A stretch of 64,000 nt of DNA from Clostridium_AD sp964467165 (GCA_964467165.1 CAYXOL010000008.1:52565-116564), one strand, 5' to 3'; numbered from the stretch's first letter, positions 8,440 to 17,949 are shown. Notes: generated from the sequence alone by a model not told the origin. Program-made: numbers and translations.

Positions 8440-9438
8440 CTAAAACCCTTGTGTTACAGCTTTAACTTTTAAAAATTCTTTATAGTTATCTGTAAAAAAG
8501 TGTTTCCCATCAGTATCTAAAACAAAGTATAAATAATTTGTTTTAGCAGGAGATAGTACTGCTCTTATAGATTCTTTTCCTGGGCTACATATTGGCCCTA
8601 AAGGAAGGCCTTCTACTTTGTATGTATTATAAGGTGATTTAACTTCTAAATCCTTATTATATAATTTTTCTTTATGTTTACCTAAAGAATATAAAACAGT
8701 TGCACAAGATTGGAGCTTAATTTTTTTATCCAATCTATTATAAAAAACTGAGGCCACTTTATTTAGTTCAGCCGAATCACTAGTTTCTCGTTCAACAATT
8801 GATGCCATTATTATTAGATCATCTAATTTTTTCATATCTATAGGTTTTTCTTTATTTAGTTCCATTATAGTGTTATAAAATTTATCCACCATTAATTTTA
8901 TTATAGCATTTCCACTCATCCCAGCTTTAAGTTCATAGGTAGCTGGAAATAGGAAACCCTCCAAGTTGAAATTCCGGTTTTTATTTTCATGTATATAACT
9001 TGGCAGTGTATACTTTTTACAACTATCTATAAAGTTTTCACTGCTTATTATACCTTTTACTTGTAATACCTTTGAAATTTCATTTATATCAAAGCCCTCT
9101 GGCACCGTTACTTTAATAATATCTTCCTCATCTCCAACAGTAGACAAAATGAGTATAAGATTATCAACTGTAACATCTTTGGGAATAAAAAACTTTCCTG
9201 GGTGTATGTTAGATTTGACTCCATTTTTTTTGATATAAAATTTTAGAATACTTGAATTTTTTATAGCCCCAATTTGGTTTAAATCATCTAGTATACTATA
9301 TAAAGTGTCACCATCTTTAACATTAACATGGATATCTTCGCTAGCCAAAATAGGGTGTTGTATTATTTTTTTATACTGGAAAATACCAGCTAATACACAA
9401 ACTATTAAAACCCCAATTAATAGCCCTACCTTTTTCAT
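8440..9438 (-). CDS. mltG: Endolytic murein transglycosylase
   Basis: The 332-residue YceG-like enzyme cuts nascent glycan strands and acts as a chain terminator. One N-terminal membrane anchor is seen (VGLLIGVLIVCVLAGIFQY, about residues 3-21). A LysM-like segment follows (VNVKDGDTLYSILDDLNQIGAI). The catalytic region holds the conserved Glu in IMASIVERETSD and the downstream FYNRLDKKIKLQSCATVLYS, plus SPYNTYKVEGLPLGPICSPG. Length is typical. GGGGTGG precedes the ATG. It is located between typA and the tRNA-modifying pair, as in other Firmicutes. Confidence 0.93.
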   Translation of the reverse strand: MKKVGLLIGVLIVCVLAGIFQYKKIIQHPILASEDIHVNVKDGDTLYSILDDLNQIGAIKNSSILKFYIKKNGVKSNIHPGKFFIPKDVTVDNLILILSTVGDEEDIIKVTVPEGFDINEISKVLQVKGIISSENFIDSCKKYTLPSYIHENKNRNFNLEGFLFPATYELKAGMSGNAIIKLMVDKFYNTIMELNKEKPIDMKKLDDLIIMASIVERETSDSAELNKVASVFYNRLDKKIKLQSCATVLYSLGKHKEKLYNKDLEVKSPYNTYKVEGLPLGPICSPGKESIRAVLSPAKTNYLYFVLDTDGKHFFTDNYKEFLKVKAVTQGF

Positions 9439-9459
9439 TAAACCACCCCATATTAAAAA

Positions 9460-11283
9460 CTATTTATTTGATTTGCTTGATGCTCTTTTTCTTTCTCCTG
9501 AGTCTAATATTCTTTTTCTCATTCTAATATTTAGAGGAGTAATTTCAACTAGTTCATCATTAGATACAAATTCTAAGCACTGTTCTAGTGACATCGGTCT
9601 TAATGGAGTTAGTTTTAATGCATCATCAGCTCCTGAAGATCTAGTGTTTGTTAACTGTTTCTTCCTACAAACATTTACTTCTATATCTCCAGCTCTTGCA
9701 CATTCTCCTGCAACCATTCCTGCATATACAGGAATTCCTGCTGGTATGAAAAGAGTTCCTCTTTCTTGAGCATTGTATAATCCGTAAGTTACTGATTCTC
9801 CACCTTCAAATACAATTAGTGAACCACGACTTCTATCTGGAATTTCTCCCTTATACTTGTCGTAACCATCTAGAACGTGATTCATTATACCATTACCCTT
9901 AGTATCAGTCATTAACTCACTTCTAAAACCAATTAAACCTCTTGATGGCACTTTAAATTCTAATCTAGTGTATCCATTTATTGCAGAAGTCATATTAACC
10001 ATTTCTGCTTTTCTAGGTCCCATTTTTTCCATTACTACACCCATAAATTCTTCTGGCACGTCAATTGTAAGATGCTCAATTGGCTCTGTTTTATGGCCAT
10101 TTTCTTCTTTAAATATAACATTTGCTTTTGACACTTGAAATTCATATCCTTCACGTCTCATAGTTTCAATTAGAACTGAAAGATGAAGTTCTCCTCTTCC
10201 ACTTACTTCAAAACCATCATCAATTTCCTCTACTCTTAAACTAACATTGGTTTCAAGTTCTTTCATAAGCCTATCTCTTATGTGTCTTGATGTAACATAA
10301 GTTCCTTCTTGGCCTGCAAAAGGTGAATTATTAACCATGAAATTCATAGTTAGTGTAGGCTCATCAATTTCAACGAATGGAAGTGCTTCAGGTTCATTAA
10401 TATCAGCTATTGTTTCTCCGATGTTAATGTCTGGAATACCAGAAACTGCTACGATATCACCAAGCATTGCTTCTTCTGTCTCTTCTCTTTTAAGACCATT
10501 GTAAACGAAAAGAGCTGAAACTTTAACATTGTTTATTTTGCCATCTTTTCTTATAAGTGCTATTTGTTGATTCCTTTTGATTGATCCTCTTTCAATTTTT
10601 CCTATTCCAATCTTTCCAACATACTCATTATAATCAATAGTTGAAATAAGCATTTGAAGTGGCATATCTAAATAACCTACTGGTGCTTTTACATTTTTTA
10701 CTATAGAATCAAATAATGGTTCCATGTTGTCACTTACTTCATCAACTTCGAGTTTTGCAAAACCTTCTCTAGCAGAAGCATATACCACAGCAAAATCTAA
10801 TTGTTCATCATCTGCTCCAAGTTCAACAAATAGGTCAAAGACTTCATCAAGTACATCTGTAGGACGAGCATCTTTTCTATCAATCTTGTTAATAACAACT
10901 ATTGGTTTAAGATTTAATTCTAATGCTTTTTTCAAAACAAATTTAGTTTGCGGCATTGGTCCTTCATACGCATCAACTACAAGAAGTACACTATCTACCA
11001 TCTTAAGTACTCGTTCAACCTCTCCACCAAAGTCAGCATGGCCTGGAGTATCAACTATATTTATTTTAATTCCATTGTGCATTACTGCAGTATTCTTAGA
11101 TAGAATTGTTATTCCTCTTTCTTTTTCTAAATCATTAGAGTCCATTACTCTTTCTATTACTCTTTCATTTTCTCTGAAAATATGGCTTTGTTTAAGTAAA
11201 CAATCCACCAAAGTAGTCTTGCCGTGATCTACGTGAGCAATTATTGCTATATTTCTAACATCATTTCTTGTAAATAAATTCAT
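9460..11283 (-). CDS. typA: Ribosome-associated translational GTPase TypA/BipA
   Basis: The 607-residue protein is an EF-G-like GTPase that binds ribosomes under stress and cold. G motifs are intact: G1 AHVDHGKTT (residues 16-24), G2 around RGITI, G3 DTPGH and G4 NKID. The EF-G domain II, III and V regions and the TypA-specific C-terminal domain follow (GRGELHLSVLIETMRREGYE; YKGEIPDRSRGSLI). The length is normal for the family. The ATG has GGAGG. It appears to be the first gene of the unit that continues to mltG, 21 bases downstream. Confidence 0.96.
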   Translation of the reverse strand: MNLFTRNDVRNIAIIAHVDHGKTTLVDCLLKQSHIFRENERVIERVMDSNDLEKERGITILSKNTAVMHNGIKINIVDTPGHADFGGEVERVLKMVDSVLLVVDAYEGPMPQTKFVLKKALELNLKPIVVINKIDRKDARPTDVLDEVFDLFVELGADDEQLDFAVVYASAREGFAKLEVDEVSDNMEPLFDSIVKNVKAPVGYLDMPLQMLISTIDYNEYVGKIGIGKIERGSIKRNQQIALIRKDGKINNVKVSALFVYNGLKREETEEAMLGDIVAVSGIPDINIGETIADINEPEALPFVEIDEPTLTMNFMVNNSPFAGQEGTYVTSRHIRDRLMKELETNVSLRVEEIDDGFEVSGRGELHLSVLIETMRREGYEFQVSKANVIFKEENGHKTEPIEHLTIDVPEEFMGVVMEKMGPRKAEMVNMTSAINGYTRLEFKVPSRGLIGFRSELMTDTKGNGIMNHVLDGYDKYKGEIPDRSRGSLIVFEGGESVTYGLYNAQERGTLFIPAGIPVYAGMVAGECARAGDIEVNVCRKKQLTNTRSSGADDALKLTPLRPMSLEQCLEFVSNDELVEITPLNIRMRKRILDSGERKRASSKSNK

Positions 11284-11332
11284 ATTAATCCTCCAATTTT
11301 TTTTTCGTAAGTTTACACATTTTCTACAAACA

Positions 11333-11363
11333 AAAATTGGATACGACTTATGTATCCAATTTT
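11333..11363. terminator. Terminator after fur
   Basis: AAAATTGGATAC pairs with GTATCCAATTTT around a 7-base loop. On the minus strand it lies downstream of fur and is followed by T-rich sequence. It separates fur from typA transcription. Confidence 0.75.
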
Positions 11364-11533
11364 CGCATTTACTATACTTATTCTAATATTATCTTGCAAA
11401 AAAGTCAACTAGGTCTATTATACATTATTACCAAAAGATAAGTCTACCCCAATTGCATTATTTATTAGCAATATCATGGTATTTCTCTTGTTTGTTGATA
11501 AAAGAATTTTCAGAAAAAATCAAATATTCCACA

Positions 11534-11986
11534 CTATTTATCCAAGCATTTATCACAAACACCATAGAATTTTAAACTATGATCTTCAACTTTAAAATTA
11601 TATTTTTTTTCAACAATTGTTTCTAGTTCATCAAGTAAATCTCCCTGAACCTCTAATACTTTACCACAGCGATTGCATATTAAATGATGGTGCTGATGAT
11701 TCTCATCTTCATGGATAAGCTCATACCTACTACATCCATCATCTAAATCTAGTTTTCTAATTACATTCATTTCTTCTAAGAGTTGAATTGTTCTATAAAC
11801 CGTAGCAAGACCTATTTCAGGACAATCGGCTTTAACCAAGTCATATAGCTCTTCCGCAGTAAGATGGCTACCTTCACTTTTAACTATCCCATTTAAAATA
11901 GCCCTCCTCTGTGGCGTAAGTTTATAGCCTTCTTGTTTTAATGTTTCCTTTAAACTTTCAATTGTTTCTGGAGATAAATTTGACAT
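11534..11986 (-). CDS. fur: Fur-family metal-responsive repressor
   Basis: The 150-residue protein has an N-terminal winged helix (YKLTPQRRAILNGI; recognition region ATVYRTIQLLEEM). A C-terminal metal and dimerisation domain shows ELIHEDENHQHHHLIC. Two CxxC zinc sites are present (CNRC and CDKC). This fits Fur best; PerR or Zur are alternatives that sequence alone does not exclude. The ATG at 11986 follows AGAGAGG; the frame is open 7 codons further upstream without a better site. A good promoter with a Fur-box-like sequence lies upstream, suggesting autoregulation. Confidence 0.88.
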   Translation of the reverse strand: MSNLSPETIESLKETLKQEGYKLTPQRRAILNGIVKSEGSHLTAEELYDLVKADCPEIGLATVYRTIQLLEEMNVIRKLDLDDGCSRYELIHEDENHQHHHLICNRCGKVLEVQGDLLDELETIVEKKYNFKVEDHSLKFYGVCDKCLDK

Positions 11987-12051
11987 ATATGTACCTCTCT
12001 TCCACAAATATCATTTGGTTTAGCAATATAAAATATATTTACTGTAGTATT

Positions 12052-12095
12052 ATTTTAATACCTTATGGTTATATTGTCAATTGATAATCATTTAG
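12052..12095 (-). promoter_or_regulatory. fur promoter with Fur-box-like operator
   Basis: On the minus strand, TTGACA (12075-12080), a 17-base spacer and TAAAAT (12052-12057) form a sigma-A promoter. Immediately upstream and touching the -35 lies AAATGATTATCAATTGACAA (up to about 12095), which resembles the TGATAAT-type half sites of Fur boxes. The promoter is clear; operator function is inferred. Confidence 0.6.
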
Positions 12096-12141
12096 TCTCA
12101 AGAAAACATACTAACTTTTACAGAATGTGCTTATAAAATTA

Positions 12142-12399
12142 TTAATCTTCTTCTGAAAAAATTGTTTCATAAGCCTCTGATATCATTTCAAACTCTTCAT
12201 CATCTTCTATTGTTACTAAGATATCGTTGCCCTCTGCATCCTTATCAATTCTTAACGCTATTGCATCAATGTCCTCTTCCCCAGTTGGTGCAACTATAAT
12301 GTATTCTTTATCCTCAATGTCTAATTTAGTTAGTACATCAAATTCTATTTCATTACCCTCTTCATCGTTTAATAGTATAGTTTCAACATTGTTATCCAT
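12142..12399 (-). CDS. DUF1292 family small acidic protein (YrzB-like)
   Basis: The 85-residue, very acidic protein matches the DUF1292 pattern: ILLNDEEGNEIEFDVL near the start, then EYIIVAPTGEEDIDAIALRI and a C-terminal acidic tail. The family is widespread in Firmicutes between ruvX and a fur-type gene, and its function is unknown. The start used is the ATG at 12399, with GAAGGGAG upstream; a TTG six codons earlier lies on top of that site. It is probably co-transcribed with ruvX, 63 bases away. Confidence 0.85.
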   Translation of the reverse strand: MDNNVETILLNDEEGNEIEFDVLTKLDIEDKEYIIVAPTGEEDIDAIALRIDKDAEGNDILVTIEDDEEFEMISEAYETIFSEED

Positions 12400-12462
12400 T
12401 GTATTTTCTCCCTTCAATTATATATTTTTTTATTTCAATTACATATTTTGTAAATGATTTGA

Positions 12463-12882
12463 TTATAAGCGCGTCCCTAAACTATCTAGATATCCTTGCA
12501 AAATGAAAGTGGCTGCAATTTTATCTACAATCTTTTTCCTTTTCGACCTAGATAAATCACCCTCCAGCATTGCTCTATTAGCAGCCATCGTGCTTAATCT
12601 CTCATCCCACATTTTTATGGGTAAATGCAAAGTTTCTAAAAGCACATCACAAAAGCGCTGAACCTTTTCTCCTTGAGGTCCTATAGTTCCATTCATGTTT
12701 TTGGGAAGTCCTGAAACAATTGTTTCTACGTCGTACTCTTTGCATATTATAGCAAGCTGCTCAATATCTAAAACAATACTTTTCCTTTTAATTGTTGTGA
12801 TTCCTTGTGCTGTAAGCCCCAATGGGTCGCATACAGCTACTCCTATTGTCCTATCTCCAATATCTAAACCTAATACTCTCAT
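12463..12882 (-). CDS. ruvX: RuvX/YqgF-type RNase H-fold nuclease
   Basis: The 139-residue protein has the N-terminal RNase H-fold strand with the first catalytic acid (RVLGLDIGDRTIGVAV), the central IVSGLPKNMNGTIGPQG segment, and the C-terminal WDERLSTMAANRAM plus DKIAATFILQGYL containing further acids. The family is described as a putative Holliday-junction resolvase and pre-16S rRNA nuclease. I chose the ATG at 12882, seven bases from AAGGAG; the ATG two codons earlier is too close to that site. Gene order alaS-ireB-ruvX-DUF1292 is standard in Firmicutes. Confidence 0.92.
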   Translation of the reverse strand: MRVLGLDIGDRTIGVAVCDPLGLTAQGITTIKRKSIVLDIEQLAIICKEYDVETIVSGLPKNMNGTIGPQGEKVQRFCDVLLETLHLPIKMWDERLSTMAANRAMLEGDLSRSKRKKIVDKIAATFILQGYLDSLGTRL

Positions 12883-12972
12883 TCTCATGCTCCTTTAATA
12901 ATAGCTTAATCAATGTACTACATTAATAATTACCTGCATATGTCCATTTTATTATGAACTATCGGTAACATT

Positions 12973-13008
12973 AAAAAATAAAATGCCCCAATGGGCATTT
13001 TATTTTTT
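12973..13008. terminator. Perfect 16-bp stem terminator overlapping the ireB 3' end
   Basis: AAAAAATAAAATGCCC pairs without mismatch with GGGCATTTTATTTTTT around a CAAT loop. The last codons and stop of ireB lie within the right arm, so the coding 3' end and the terminator are one sequence. It should end alaS-ireB transcripts before ruvX. Confidence 0.85.
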
Positions 13009-13257
13009 AATATCTAGATAAGATTTCAAAACTTCTTCTAAGATTTCATCCCGTTCTAGTTTTCTTACCAACGCTCTTGCACCATTGTAATTCGTAATAT
13101 ATGTGGGGTCTCCAGAAATCAAATAACCTACCATTTGATTTACAGGGTTATACCCCTTTTTTATAAGTGAATTATATACGTCAGTCAAAATAGTTTTCGT
13201 TAAGTCTTTTTTATCTTTTATAAAATCAAATTGGACTGTATTCTGATTAGTATCCAT
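13000..13257 (-). CDS. ireB: IreB family regulatory phosphoprotein
   Basis: The 85-residue protein matches the IreB (DUF965/YrzL) family: VQFDFIKDKKDLTKTILTDVYNSLIKKGYNPVNQMVGYLISGDP-type sequence is spread over the first 60 residues, followed by ITNYNGARALVRKLERDEILEE. In Enterococcus, IreB is phosphorylated by the IreK Ser/Thr kinase and affects cephalosporin tolerance. The ATG at 13257 has AAAGGGG upstream; a start seven codons earlier lacks a site. It lies downstream of alaS as usual. Confidence 0.93.
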   Translation of the reverse strand: MDTNQNTVQFDFIKDKKDLTKTILTDVYNSLIKKGYNPVNQMVGYLISGDPTYITNYNGARALVRKLERDEILEEVLKSYLDIKK

Positions 13258-13417
13258 TGTATACACCCCTTTCCTCATTATAAGCTAGAGACTGCAAATT
13301 GCGAAATTTGAATATATTACAGCCCTTTAATTACAATAAGTTCCATAATTACACACTAACAATAATTAATTTACCTATTACTATCTATATTATAAAACAA
13401 CTGTTGCAAAAAGTATA

Positions 13418-16063
13418 CTATTTTACAAATGTTTCAATTATAGAAGGTACATTATTTATGGCTTCCTCTAATTTTTCTGGAAGCTTCCCACCTGCTTGCG
13501 CCATGTCCGGTCTACCGCCGCCACCCCCACCAGCAATTTTAGCAACTTCCTTAATTATTTTTCCACAATGAACTCCACTGTCTATAGCTGATTTAGATGC
13601 CATTGCGACGAATTCTACTTTATCATTTGCAGTACTTCCAAGAACTACCACGCCATCTCCAAGTTTATCACGAAGTTTGTCTGCTAAATCTCTTAGTGCA
13701 TCACCATCTATGCCCTTTACAGTTCCACAAATAACTTTAACACCTTTAACTTGTTTTACATCATTTAAAATTTCATCAATGGAAGATGTTGCTAGCTTTC
13801 CTTTTAATAAAAGTATTTCCTTTTCCTTGTCTTTTAATTCTGCCAATTGAATTTGCAATTTATTTGTTATGTCTTTTTCTGAGCATTTCAATGTAATAGA
13901 AATTTCTTTTATTAAATCATTTTTTTCTTCTAGATATTTTATAGAATTACTACCAGTTATGGCTTCAATTCTTCTAACCCCAGCAGCCACTCCAGCTTCT
14001 GATAAAATTTTAAATAATCCAATCTCTCCTGAATTTTTCACATGAGTACCACCGCAAAGTTCTTTGCTATATGCTCCCACAGACACTACTCTAACATCTT
14101 CTTGATATTTTTCATCAAATAAGGCTATCGCTCCACTTTCCTTAGCTTTTTTAATAGTCATAACATTAGTTTCCACCTTATATGATTGCATAATATTATT
14201 ATTTACAAGCTCTTCAACTTTAATAACCTCTTCCTGCGTTAATGCAGAAAAATGGGTGAAATCAAATCTTAACCTATCTTCATCTACATAAGATCCAGAT
14301 TGATGAACATGATCACCTAAAACTCTTTTTAACGCCTCTTGTAACATGTGAGTTGCAGTATGATTCCTACAAATTTCAGTTCGTCTATCCTTGTCAACCC
14401 TTAAAGTTACCAGTTCATCTGTGCGTAATGTCCCTTGTAAAACTTCAACAAAGTGCACAATTTTACCAGAAGCATTCTTTTGACAATCGTAAACCTCTGC
14501 CTTGAAATTATCATTGAAAATTGTTCCTCTGTCTCCTATTTGCCCCCCCATTTCAGCATAGAAAGGAGTAACTTCTGTAACAATAATCCCCTTTGAACCC
14601 TTTGAAAGTTCAGAAACAAGTTCTTCCCCGTTAATTAAAACTTTAGCCACAGATTGCAACTGGATTTTATCATATCCATTAAATACTGTTTCTATATTTT
14701 TAGGAATTAAGTTTAGTTCATTTTCTCCATTCCCCATATAATTTGAATGCCCTCTAGCAGATCTTGCTCGTTCTCTTTGACTTTGCATTTCACTATTAAA
14801 CCCTTCTAAATCAATTCCCAGGCCTGCGTCTTCTAGTATTTCTTCTGTAAGTTCATATGGAAAACCAAAGGTATCGTATAGTTTAAAAGCTTTATCTCCA
14901 CTTAAAATTTTACTGCCATTGCTTTCAAGTTCTTCTATATAAGATTTCAAAATATCCATACCCGAATCTAAAGTTTCTGAAAATCTTTCTTCTTCAAGTT
15001 TTATAACCTTTTTAATATAACCTGCTTTTTCTTTTAATTCTGGATATGCTTTAAATGAATTTTCAATAACTGTGCTACAAAGTTTATTTAAAAAAGAATT
15101 TTTAATCCCAAGTAGTTTACCATGTCTTGCAGCACGCCTAAGAAGACGCCTAAGAACATATCCTCTGCCCTCATTAGATGGAAGCACTCCATCACTAATC
15201 ATAAAAGTTGTGCTTCTAACATGGTCTGTTATAATTCGCAGGGATATATCTTCTTTATGTGACACTCCATATTTCACTTTTGATACCCTTGAAACTTCAT
15301 CTAAAATATTTCTAATAGCATCCACTTCAAATATGCTATTAGTACCTTGCATTATAGATGCTATTCTTTCAAGACCCATACCTGTATCTATGTTAGGATT
15401 CTTTAATTTGTTGTAGTTGCCTTCTTCGTCCTTGTCAAATTGCGTGAACACTAAATTCCAAAATTCTATTACTCTATCATCATTTCCTGCTTTAACAAAT
15501 TCTTCTGCAGTTTTTATTACACCAAGCTCCACATTTCTATCAAAATGTATTTCAGAACATGGACCACAAGGCCCCTGACCTATTTCCCAAAAATTATCTT
15601 CTTTACCTAATCTAAAAATACGAGTGGCCTCAATATCAGTATTTTTACTCCATATATCAAAAGCTTCATCATCATCTAAATATATTGTTACATATAAATT
15701 TTCTTTTGGTATTTTCAAAACCTCTGTTATATACTCCCAAGCCCATGGAATAATTTCACTCTTGAAATAGTCTCCAAAAGAAAAGTTCCCAAGCATTTCA
15801 AAAAAAGTACCATGTCTTGAGGTCTTTCCTACATTTTCGATATCTCCTGTTCTAATACATTTTTGACAAGTAGTTATTCTTTTGTTGGGTGGCGTTAGTA
15901 TCCCTGTAAAATAAGGTTTAAGTGGTTGCATACCTGCATTTACAAGCAATAAACTGGTGTCGTTTTTTGGAACTAACGGAAAGCTCTCCAACCTAAGATG
16001 CTCTTTACCTTCAAAAAATTTTAAAAAGGACTCTCTAATTTCATTTAACCCTAAATTTTCCAT
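13418..16063 (-). CDS. alaS: Alanyl-tRNA synthetase
   Basis: The 881-residue enzyme charges tRNA-Ala. The class II catalytic core is at the N-terminus (MENLGLNEIRESFLKFFEGK; motif 2 region TSRHGTFFEMLGNFSFGDYF). The tRNA-recognition helices follow. The editing domain shows the zinc-site HTATHMLQ and CGGTHV. The C-terminal domain ends with the glycine run GGGGGGRPDMAQAGG. Length and all domains are normal. The ATG has GGAGGAG. Its leader carries a T-box, so expression rises when tRNA-Ala is uncharged. Confidence 0.97.
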   Translation of the reverse strand: MENLGLNEIRESFLKFFEGKEHLRLESFPLVPKNDTSLLLVNAGMQPLKPYFTGILTPPNKRITTCQKCIRTGDIENVGKTSRHGTFFEMLGNFSFGDYFKSEIIPWAWEYITEVLKIPKENLYVTIYLDDDEAFDIWSKNTDIEATRIFRLGKEDNFWEIGQGPCGPCSEIHFDRNVELGVIKTAEEFVKAGNDDRVIEFWNLVFTQFDKDEEGNYNKLKNPNIDTGMGLERIASIMQGTNSIFEVDAIRNILDEVSRVSKVKYGVSHKEDISLRIITDHVRSTTFMISDGVLPSNEGRGYVLRRLLRRAARHGKLLGIKNSFLNKLCSTVIENSFKAYPELKEKAGYIKKVIKLEEERFSETLDSGMDILKSYIEELESNGSKILSGDKAFKLYDTFGFPYELTEEILEDAGLGIDLEGFNSEMQSQRERARSARGHSNYMGNGENELNLIPKNIETVFNGYDKIQLQSVAKVLINGEELVSELSKGSKGIIVTEVTPFYAEMGGQIGDRGTIFNDNFKAEVYDCQKNASGKIVHFVEVLQGTLRTDELVTLRVDKDRRTEICRNHTATHMLQEALKRVLGDHVHQSGSYVDEDRLRFDFTHFSALTQEEVIKVEELVNNNIMQSYKVETNVMTIKKAKESGAIALFDEKYQEDVRVVSVGAYSKELCGGTHVKNSGEIGLFKILSEAGVAAGVRRIEAITGSNSIKYLEEKNDLIKEISITLKCSEKDITNKLQIQLAELKDKEKEILLLKGKLATSSIDEILNDVKQVKGVKVICGTVKGIDGDALRDLADKLRDKLGDGVVVLGSTANDKVEFVAMASKSAIDSGVHCGKIIKEVAKIAGGGGGGRPDMAQAGGKLPEKLEEAINNVPSIIETFVK

Positions 16064-16128
16064 AATATCTCCTCCGTTTATATATAATATTTTGATACAT
16101 AATTAAAAACCCTATAATTTTCTATAAT

Positions 16129-16353
16129 AAAAAAACCTTCACTTCCCTAAAACAAGGGACGAAAGTTTTCCGCGTTACCACCCTAATTATACCGCTATAT
16201 AAGTAATACGAATTAATTACAAAGCAATATCTCTCAAGAAACATGGTTCAAAGATAGCTTCAATATATCTATCAAGAAGTTTTCACCAACCACTTCCTCT
16301 CTAAATGCACAGATATATTTACTAGTTCTTATCATTACCAAGTATAAAATTAT
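16129..16353 (-). promoter_or_regulatory. T-box riboregulator upstream of alaS
   Basis: On the minus strand the conserved T-box sequence AGGGTGGTAACGCGG is at 16170-16184. It is followed by a terminator stem (AACTTTCGTCCCT with AGGGAAGTGAAGGTT) and a run of seven T at 16129-16135. Upstream is a Stem-I-like region with AGAGAGGAAGTGG and GGTGAAAACTTC. A GCT alanine codon in the context GAAGCTATC (16256-16258) is the likely specifier. Reading-through is expected when uncharged tRNA-Ala pairs with it. Confidence 0.92.
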
Positions 16354-16361
16354 ATTACTAT

Positions 16362-16391
16362 ATTATAGCATATTTAACCTTAATACATCAA
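16362..16391 (-). promoter_or_regulatory. alaS promoter
   Basis: TTGATG (16386-16391), an 18-base spacer and TATAAT (16362-16367) on the minus strand place the transcript start just before the T-box leader. Confidence 0.7.
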
Positions 16392-16427
16392 TATGTACAA
16401 CATATAAAAAAAATATATTTGTATTCT

Positions 16428-17456
16428 TTAAAACAAATAATAGTTTAAGTCCTTGTATATAACTTTTATCACTACTCCTAGAGGCACTGCCAGTATCATA
16501 CCTAATACCCCTCCGATATTACCACCTACAAGTAATAATATTATTACTGTTAAAGGATGCATACTTATGCTATCTCCAATTATCTTTGGTGACAATATGT
16601 CTCCTTCAATTTGTTGAAGTACAGAAAAACATATGACTACATATAGAGCTGTTTTGGGAGAAATTAAAAGACCAATTAAAATAGCAGGTATTACACCAAG
16701 TATGGGTCCGAAATAAGGTATTATGTTGAAAATACCATTTATTAATGAAAGCATTAACGGAAAATCAATCCTCAAAAACATCAAAATTATAAAGCTAGCA
16801 ATAGTTATGAATCCACATAGAATAAGTTGACTTATAATATATTTTCCCAGTACTTTATTAATGTCCACTATGATTTTCTTTATTATATTCCTACTTTCTG
16901 GAGGAAAAATTATTAATGACTTATTAATCATATTTTCACTATCGCATAAAAAATAATATATTATCAAAGGCGAAACCATGTATGTTATTAAATTTTCAGA
17001 AAGAGCCATGATAGAATTTAATATTTTATCAAAAATTACAATTATTTGACCATCTACTTTGTTATATATAGTGTTAATAATACTGTTCATGACTTTATTT
17101 TTGTTTACTACTTTTATCTTCATATTTAAATTAGTCAAATAATTTCCTAAATCATTTATTGATTTATCTATATTTAAATTTTCACCAAATAAGGCTGGGA
17201 TAAATAACATAAATGATAATAACAATAAAGCAACTAACCCAACTAATATTAGAGAAGAAGCTAATTTTTTATTTATACCCTTTTCAATTAAAAGCATATA
17301 GAGTGGCCTTAGTATATAAGACACAATGAAAGAAAGAAATACTAAATTTATCAATTGTTTAATAATGGATATCTTCATTGCCATAGTTATTATAATTACA
17401 AAAATGATAATACAGATAGATGTAATCGCTAGTTTTTTTTTGTTAATTTTTTTCAT
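16428..17456 (-). CDS. AI-2E family (UPF0118) transporter
   Basis: The 342-residue membrane protein has about seven hydrophobic segments: one after the basic start (LAITSICIIIFVIIITMAMK), a pair near residues 30-85, and a C-terminal group (LILCGFITIASFIILMFL; IIPYFGPILGVIPAILIGLL; PLTVIILLLVGGNIGGVLGM). The PYFGPILGVIPA and GGVLGMILAVP motifs are typical of the family. Members export small molecules or act as Na+/H+ antiporters; the substrate here is unknown. It overlaps the PRC-barrel gene by 14 bases and so is co-expressed with it. Confidence 0.9.
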   Translation of the reverse strand: MKKINKKKLAITSICIIIFVIIITMAMKISIIKQLINLVFLSFIVSYILRPLYMLLIEKGINKKLASSLILVGLVALLLLSFMLFIPALFGENLNIDKSINDLGNYLTNLNMKIKVVNKNKVMNSIINTIYNKVDGQIIVIFDKILNSIMALSENLITYMVSPLIIYYFLCDSENMINKSLIIFPPESRNIIKKIIVDINKVLGKYIISQLILCGFITIASFIILMFLRIDFPLMLSLINGIFNIIPYFGPILGVIPAILIGLLISPKTALYVVICFSVLQQIEGDILSPKIIGDSISMHPLTVIILLLVGGNIGGVLGMILAVPLGVVIKVIYKDLNYYLF

Positions 17457-17949
17457 TGGCTTTTGCCCCTACAAAAAAGTTGTGTGGCACGCTTTTAAAG
17501 GAGTGCTCGCTACAATTTGGAATGTATAAAATATTTTCTTCACCAAGAATCAGATCATTTATCAGCATTATCCTCTTGCCTCTAAATAAATTTATTATAA
17601 ATCCCGAAGACACTATTATACCTTTTATTGCAAAAGTATCACCACTAAAAATAATATCCTCAACCATACCAAATATATTATTACATTTATCTATTACATC
17701 CATATTAATAAAGCTATGCAAACATAAATATTCATTTTTATCCACTTTTTTAACTACCATGCACTTATTTGCATATACAATATCTTGCTTTAGTACACTT
17801 ACATTTTTGCGGAAAAGTTTATAGGGCGAAATTAAAAAACCAATTACCTTCCCTGCATTAAAATCAATTAGCAAGTCCTTGATAAACCCAATTTTTTTCC
17901 CCTCTACCGTCACAACATCCATCAATATAAAATCCTTACTTTTAAACAT
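17443..17949 (-). CDS. PRC-barrel domain protein (YrrD-like)
   Basis: The 168-residue protein has two PRC-barrel-like repeats. The first spans about residues 1-80 (FILMDVVTVEGKKIGFIKDLLIDFNAGKV pattern split by turns) and the second about 85-165 (NNIFGMVEDIIFSGD and RGKRIMLINDLILGEENI). There is no signal peptide or membrane segment. PRC barrels occur in RNA-processing and photosynthetic proteins; this Firmicute branch is uncharacterised. It overlaps the AI-2E transporter gene, the same pairing seen near alaS in relatives. AGGAG precedes the ATG. Confidence 0.82.
   Translation of the reverse strand: MFKSKDFILMDVVTVEGKKIGFIKDLLIDFNAGKVIGFLISPYKLFRKNVSVLKQDIVYANKCMVVKKVDKNEYLCLHSFINMDVIDKCNNIFGMVEDIIFSGDTFAIKGIIVSSGFIINLFRGKRIMLINDLILGEENILYIPNCSEHSFKSVPHNFFVGAKANEKN

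Noticed and set aside
10724..11227. 167-codon open frame on the plus strand opposite typA
   Set aside because: Serine-rich antisense shadow of a highly conserved gene; no ribosome site.
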